Assembly (NCBI GenBank): GCA_965199185.1
Contig: CBDAQW010000004.1
Coordinates: 1-64,000, forward strand
Reading direction: 5' to 3'
DNA length: 64,000 bases
Origin: Endozoicomonas sp965199185
Lineage (GTDB): Bacteria > Pseudomonadota > Gammaproteobacteria > Pseudomonadales > Endozoicomonadaceae
The notes beneath the pieces were generated by a model. It saw only the letters and a list, made by a program, of their open reading frames with translations, was not told where the DNA came from and did no database searches. Positions 60,667 through 64,000 of the stretch are shown here, in pieces. The position numbers were made by a program, and so were the translations under genes. The stretch's first letter is position 1, and every line of letters begins with the position of its first letter.

Positions 60667-61593
60667 TTACTGGTTCCTGAAAATCTTGCGAGCGGTTTCA
60701 ATATCGTTTCCAATCGCTGCCCGCAAGGCTTCCAGCGATTCAAACTTTTGTTCATCCCTGATCTTTTCAACAAACTCTACCCTGAGCGTCTGATCATAAA
60801 GATCGCCCAAAAAGTCCAGCATGTGAACTTCCAGAACCGTCTTGCTACCCCCAACAGAAGGGCGATTGCCCAGATTGGCCACCGCATTGAAGCGATGCCC
60901 GTCGACCCGGACATTGACCGCAAAAACACCCTGCAAAGGAAGACGACGGCGATGCACCCGAATATTGGCCGTAGGAAAGCCCAGTGTTCGACCCAATTGT
61001 CGCCCTTTAATCACACGACCAATCATGGTGAATGGATGCCCGGACAGTTGTTCAGCCTCCTGCAACTGGTGAGCAGCTACTGCATCACGGACTCTAGTGC
61101 TACTGATTCGGTCTTTCGCCATTAAAACAGTACGAGTGTCGCATACTTCAAAACCGAACTGCTCACCCATCGTCTGCAAATGTTCAAAATCACCATCCCG
61201 GTTACAACCGTAACGAAAATCATCACCTACAATCAGATAGCGAATATTCAAACCATCGATGAGTACATTGCGAACAAACTCATCGGCATTCAGGCTTCTG
61301 AGTCGTTCATTAAAAGGCAGGCAAAGCACCTGATCCACATGTTTTTCTGACAAAAATGTCAGTTTCTCACGCAGATTAGACAGCCTTGGTGGTGCAGTTT
61401 TCTTTTGAAAAAACTCTCTTGGCTGAGGCTCAAAAGTGATAACACACACCTTTGAATTCATTTCAAATGCCTGTTGCCTGAGCGCTTCCAGAATAGTCTG
61501 ATGACCAAGGTGTACCCCATCAAAATTACCGATGGTGGCAACACATTCCTGATGCTCTGGCTTTATATTATATAATCCGCGGATTAACTGCAT
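60667..61593 (-). CDS. ribF: Bifunctional riboflavin kinase / FAD synthetase RibF
   Basis: A 308-residue enzyme making FMN and FAD from riboflavin. The N-terminal adenylyltransferase has ATIGNFDGVHLGHQTILEAL and DDFRYGCNRDGDFEHL, with RISSTRVRDAVA. The C-terminal kinase has GRVIKGRQLGRTLGFPTANI and the metal-binding ANLGNRPSVGG and VEVHMLDF-like LEVHMLDFLGDLYDQ motifs. It stands between murJ and ileS as in other gammaproteobacteria, transcribed toward ileS 83 bases downstream. Confidence 0.96.
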   Translation of the reverse strand: MQLIRGLYNIKPEHQECVATIGNFDGVHLGHQTILEALRQQAFEMNSKVCVITFEPQPREFFQKKTAPPRLSNLREKLTFLSEKHVDQVLCLPFNERLRSLNADEFVRNVLIDGLNIRYLIVGDDFRYGCNRDGDFEHLQTMGEQFGFEVCDTRTVLMAKDRISSTRVRDAVAAHQLQEAEQLSGHPFTMIGRVIKGRQLGRTLGFPTANIRVHRRRLPLQGVFAVNVRVDGHRFNAVANLGNRPSVGGSKTVLEVHMLDFLGDLYDQTLRVEFVEKIRDEQKFESLEALRAAIGNDIETARKIFRNQ

Positions 61594-62018
61594 GGAGAGG
61601 TGCAGACCCCCTTAACCCTGTAAAAATCACTCTGAGCCAGCGTCACATTCAACGACTTGGAGTTACGACTTGGAGACTACAGATCCTGATAGCCGCATGA
61701 CAAATTGCGGCATTATAACCCAGCCGGGCGTGAGGGTCATTAATTCAGCGAAATCAAATGATGGTACTTATTTTCCGACACTCTTAGACAAGAAACAGAT
61801 CACTGTATTTTCCCAAAGCCTTCGCTGTTGAGTGAGTCGCTTTTGTATCTATCAGAACTTATCTTATTTGACTATTTTCAGCGACATGAACGGTGCTCTG
61901 AAACTCATTCTATCTTTGCTCTGTGAAAGAAAGAGTGTTATTTGCACGCTTTATTGTTGGCTTCTGCCCTTCGGGTGGAAACCAACCTACTGGTGTGATC
62001 AAGGGGTTGGGTTAATAA
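61594..62018. other. Intergenic region upstream of ribF with a REP-like copy
   Basis: This gap should contain the ribF-ileS promoter. It holds one REP-like palindrome (61956-61990). I see no rpsT or other gene, and short ORFs crossing the palindrome are not protein-like. Confidence 0.5.
61956..61990. repeat. REP-like palindrome upstream of ribF
   Basis: GTTGGCTTCTGCCC, a TTCGGGTGG apex and AAACCAACCTAC form an imperfect hairpin with the same core as the palindromes at 36361 and 47326. Its position outside any gene is typical of REP sequences. Confidence 0.65.
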
Positions 62019-62463
62019 TTACTCACGTCCTTGCTCCTCTATACAACTAAATTCGCCGTGAACAAGGATAAACGGCAGCATTAATGGGACATCTATCGTG
62101 CTAGAAGCAAAGTAAAGAGGTGACTCCAGCTTTCTGAACTGAGGGTTCGTAAGGCGCATAGCTCCACAGGTCCTGTCGGCTTCTACAGAATCATCCACTA
62201 AAAACTTAAAACTCCAACCATCATCCAGGCTAAGGACAAAAGTAGGCGTACTTTCTTTAATCGCATCCTCACTATTTTCAGTTTTGAGCGCAGTACGATA
62301 AAAGCGTCCAAAAAAACGTTTTTCCATACCAGCTATCAGCATCTAAAATAATTTTTTCGTGAAATAGCCTAAGACTCTCTCCACCTTCAGCGTTAGCACT
62401 AGAAAAGAAAACAAGGCTCATTAAAGCCGTTACCCAAAAAATACAACGTACACGCACATTCAT
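62019..62463 (-). pseudogene. Hypothetical exported protein, frameshift in a T run
   Basis: Two frames on the minus strand make one roughly 147-residue protein. The first starts at 62463 with a signal peptide (FWVTALMSLVFFSSANAEGG) and reads FHEKIILDADSWYGKTFF. The second continues GRFYRTALKTENSEDAIKES and VLSLDDGWSFKFLVDD to a stop at 62019. The join is a run of seven Ts (as read on the minus strand) near 62310; six would keep the frame open. It is placed between murJ and ribF, where most relatives have no gene. I do not recognise the family. Confidence 0.5.
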
Positions 62464-62536
62464 ATCATGAGCTCCTTACTTATAGAAAAGTATTTCGAAT
62501 GCTCAGTCTTGTCGTAAATCTACAAATTGTCGAATT

Positions 62537-64000
62537 TTAATGCCGAAAATCTTTTGGACGTATGCCCAAAATCAAAAGAGTTATTACATAAATTGCTCCA
62601 CCCGAAACAACCAGTAATGCTGCCTGTGACACTCGTTGCCATAGTGACCACTCCAGCCAGTAATTCATATCAGCAGCAAGCCAAATAAGCACCGCCGCCA
62701 TCGCTGCATTCGCCAGTATCAACTGAGCAACATAACGAAGCCAACGATGGTCAGGGTGATAAACATTTGCCCGCAGTAAACCATAAAATAACAACCCGGC
62801 ATTAAGATAAGCCGACAAAGTCGTGGCTATTGCCAACCCTACATGCTGGAATTGAAAAACCAGCATCAGGTTAAATACCATATTGGCAACCATCGCAATA
62901 ATAGCGATTCTTACCGGTGTTTTAGTATCCTGACGCGCAAAGTATCCTGGCGCTAATACTTTAATTAACATGAACGCCACCAAACCGATTGAATACGCCT
63001 TGAGACTCATTGCCGACATCAGTACGTCTCTGTTTTGCATTTCACCATAATCAAATAGTGTGGCAATCAGCGGGCCTGCCAGAATAAACAGAGCCACTGC
63101 TGCTGGGACGCCAATGAGCAATACTAATCGGACAGCCCAGTCAATGGTACGGGAGAAATGCTCTGAAGATGCTTCGGCGTGTTTTCGGGAAAGACTGGGC
63201 AGAATAACCGTGGCAATGGCAATCCCAAAAACCCCCAAAGGCAGTTCAGACAAACGATCAGAGTAATACAACCAGGAGACACTGCCAGTTTCCAGAAAAG
63301 ACGCCAGCACCGTATCGAGCAATAAATTGATCTGGCTAACCGATACACCAAAGAGTGCAGGCACCATTAGCACCATAATTCGACGGGCACCTTCGTGCTG
63401 TGCTCCCCACTTGGGCGCTGGTAGCAAGCGAATGTGCAGCAAGAAAGGAATTTGCAACAACAGCTGAGAAATACCGGCAATGGCAACCCCCCAGGCTAGA
63501 GCCATCACCGGCTGTTCAAAATACGGTGTTAGCAAAACCGTGGCGCTAATTAAGCTGACATTCAGCAACACCGGCGTAAAGGCAGGCACAGCAAATCGCC
63601 CGTAGCTATTAAGAATGGAGGCTGCCAAAGCGGTTAGTGAGATCAACAACAAATAGGGAAAGGTGATTCTCAGCATTTCGCCCGCCAGAGCCAGCTTTTC
63701 CGGCTCGCCCATAAAACCGGGAGCAAACAGGCGAATCAATACGGGGGCTGCAAGAATACCCACCACCGTGATCATCAATAAAGAACCTGCCAGAGTACCA
63801 CTCACACGACTGACCAGCTCCCGAACTTCCGGAAAACTTCGCTGAGTACGATATTCTGATAACACCGGTACAAAGGCCTGAGAAAAAGCGCCTTCGGCAA
63901 ACAGTCGTCGTAAGAAATTGGGAATTTTGAATGCAACAAAAAAAGCATCCGCCGCTGCGGTGGAACCAAAATATCCGGCAATCACCACATCACGAACCAG
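62537..64000 (-). CDS. murJ: Lipid II flippase MurJ, C-terminal part (5' end outside window)
   Basis: An essential inner-membrane MOP-superfamily flippase that moves lipid II to the periplasmic face. The frame is open to the right edge (LVRDVVIAGYFGSTAAADAF), so the first few residues are beyond 64000. Landmarks are FFVAFKIPNFLRRLFAEGAF, FSQAFVPVLSEYRTQR, the VSQINLLLDTVLASFLETGS helix and SVSWLYYSDRLSELPLGVFG. There are about 14 hydrophobic helices. Its order before ribF and ileS is conserved in gammaproteobacteria. Confidence 0.96.
   Translation of the reverse strand: MVRDVVIAGYFGSTAAADAFFVAFKIPNFLRRLFAEGAFSQAFVPVLSEYRTQRSFPEVRELVSRVSGTLAGSLLMITVVGILAAPVLIRLFAPGFMGEPEKLALAGEMLRITFPYLLLISLTALAASILNSYGRFAVPAFTPVLLNVSLISATVLLTPYFEQPVMALAWGVAIAGISQLLLQIPFLLHIRLLPAPKWGAQHEGARRIMVLMVPALFGVSVSQINLLLDTVLASFLETGSVSWLYYSDRLSELPLGVFGIAIATVILPSLSRKHAEASSEHFSRTIDWAVRLVLLIGVPAAVALFILAGPLIATLFDYGEMQNRDVLMSAMSLKAYSIGLVAFMLIKVLAPGYFARQDTKTPVRIAIIAMVANMVFNLMLVFQFQHVGLAIATTLSAYLNAGLLFYGLLRANVYHPDHRWLRYVAQLILANAAMAAVLIWLAADMNYWLEWSLWQRVSQAALLVVSGGAIYVITLLILGIRPKDFRH

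Noticed and set aside
61832..62050. 72-codon plus-strand ORF upstream of ribF
   Set aside because: It contains the REP-like palindrome and has no protein-like features or RBS.

Overview
This 64 kb window (about 48% G+C by eye) comes from a gammaproteobacterium. Its housekeeping order is of Pseudomonas/Oceanospirillales type: trpE...trpGDC, Vfr-type CRP divergent from an OsmC protein, amgK-murU-djlA divergent from lptD-surA-pdxA-rsmA-apaH, and murJ-ribF-ileS-lspA-fkpB-ispH. The accessory layer comprises two insertion sequences, a small dispersed inverted-repeat element, REP-like palindromes, an ankyrin/SOCS-box protein and two large secreted-looking proteins. That layer suits an animal-associated marine lineage such as Endozoicomonas; the genus is an inference from style, not from a search.

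Layout. 1-5.2 kb: the 3' end of acetoacetyl-CoA synthetase, a hemerythrin-like protein, an ISAs1-family IS with a 10-bp target duplication, an IS200-like IS directly beside it, and alanine dehydrogenase. 5.5-8.2 kb: small conserved proteins around EfpL (YeiP) and a DUF416 protein. 8.2-12.9 kb: a minus-strand cluster of two paralogous proteins of 364 and 1034 aa, whose ends look like type III secretion needle-tip/filament proteins, plus a frame-disrupted small gene. 13-16.7 kb: DUF2788, a broken rluE, a broken YceB-like lipoprotein, and a CpxAR-like two-component pair whose kinase is also broken. 17.1-21.5 kb: an RND efflux adaptor and pump divergent from that pair. 21.5-26.3 kb: a TPR protein, NhaD with a structured leader, a YbaK-like deacylase, a pentapeptide-repeat/K+-channel protein and a DUF1499 protein. 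26.7-32.1 kb: the trp genes, with trpE split from trpGDC by a 1.4-kb insertion carrying the ankyrin/SOCS-box gene. 32.1-41.9 kb: sodC, vfr/crp, osmC, hinT, cysZ, trxB, zapG/zapE, an SDR, and djlA-murU-amgK. 42.2-50.6 kb: lptD-surA-pdxA-rsmA-apaH and an orphan pilC. 50.9-53.7 kb: malM and a LamB-type porin with an in-frame amber codon. 53.8-64 kb: an acyl-CoA ligase and the ispH-fkpB-lspA-ileS-ribF...murJ block, with ileS frameshifted.

Two themes link the regions. First, a roughly 183-bp element (19-bp terminal inverted repeats, 6-8-bp flanking direct repeats) occurs four times and behaves like a MITE; one copy abuts the ankyrin/SOCS gene and another supplies a stop codon. Second, about ten single-base disruptions affect otherwise well-conserved genes, including essential ileS. 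Many can be repaired by removing one base from a short homopolymer, which suggests sequence error for at least part of them, especially the dense cluster at 12.7-15.5 kb.

The most novel candidates are the ankyrin + SOCS-box protein (28769-29284), the repeat-expanded tip/filament-like protein (9378-12482), the MITE family and the nhaD leader RNA. All calls come from reading the sequence; no database search was run.
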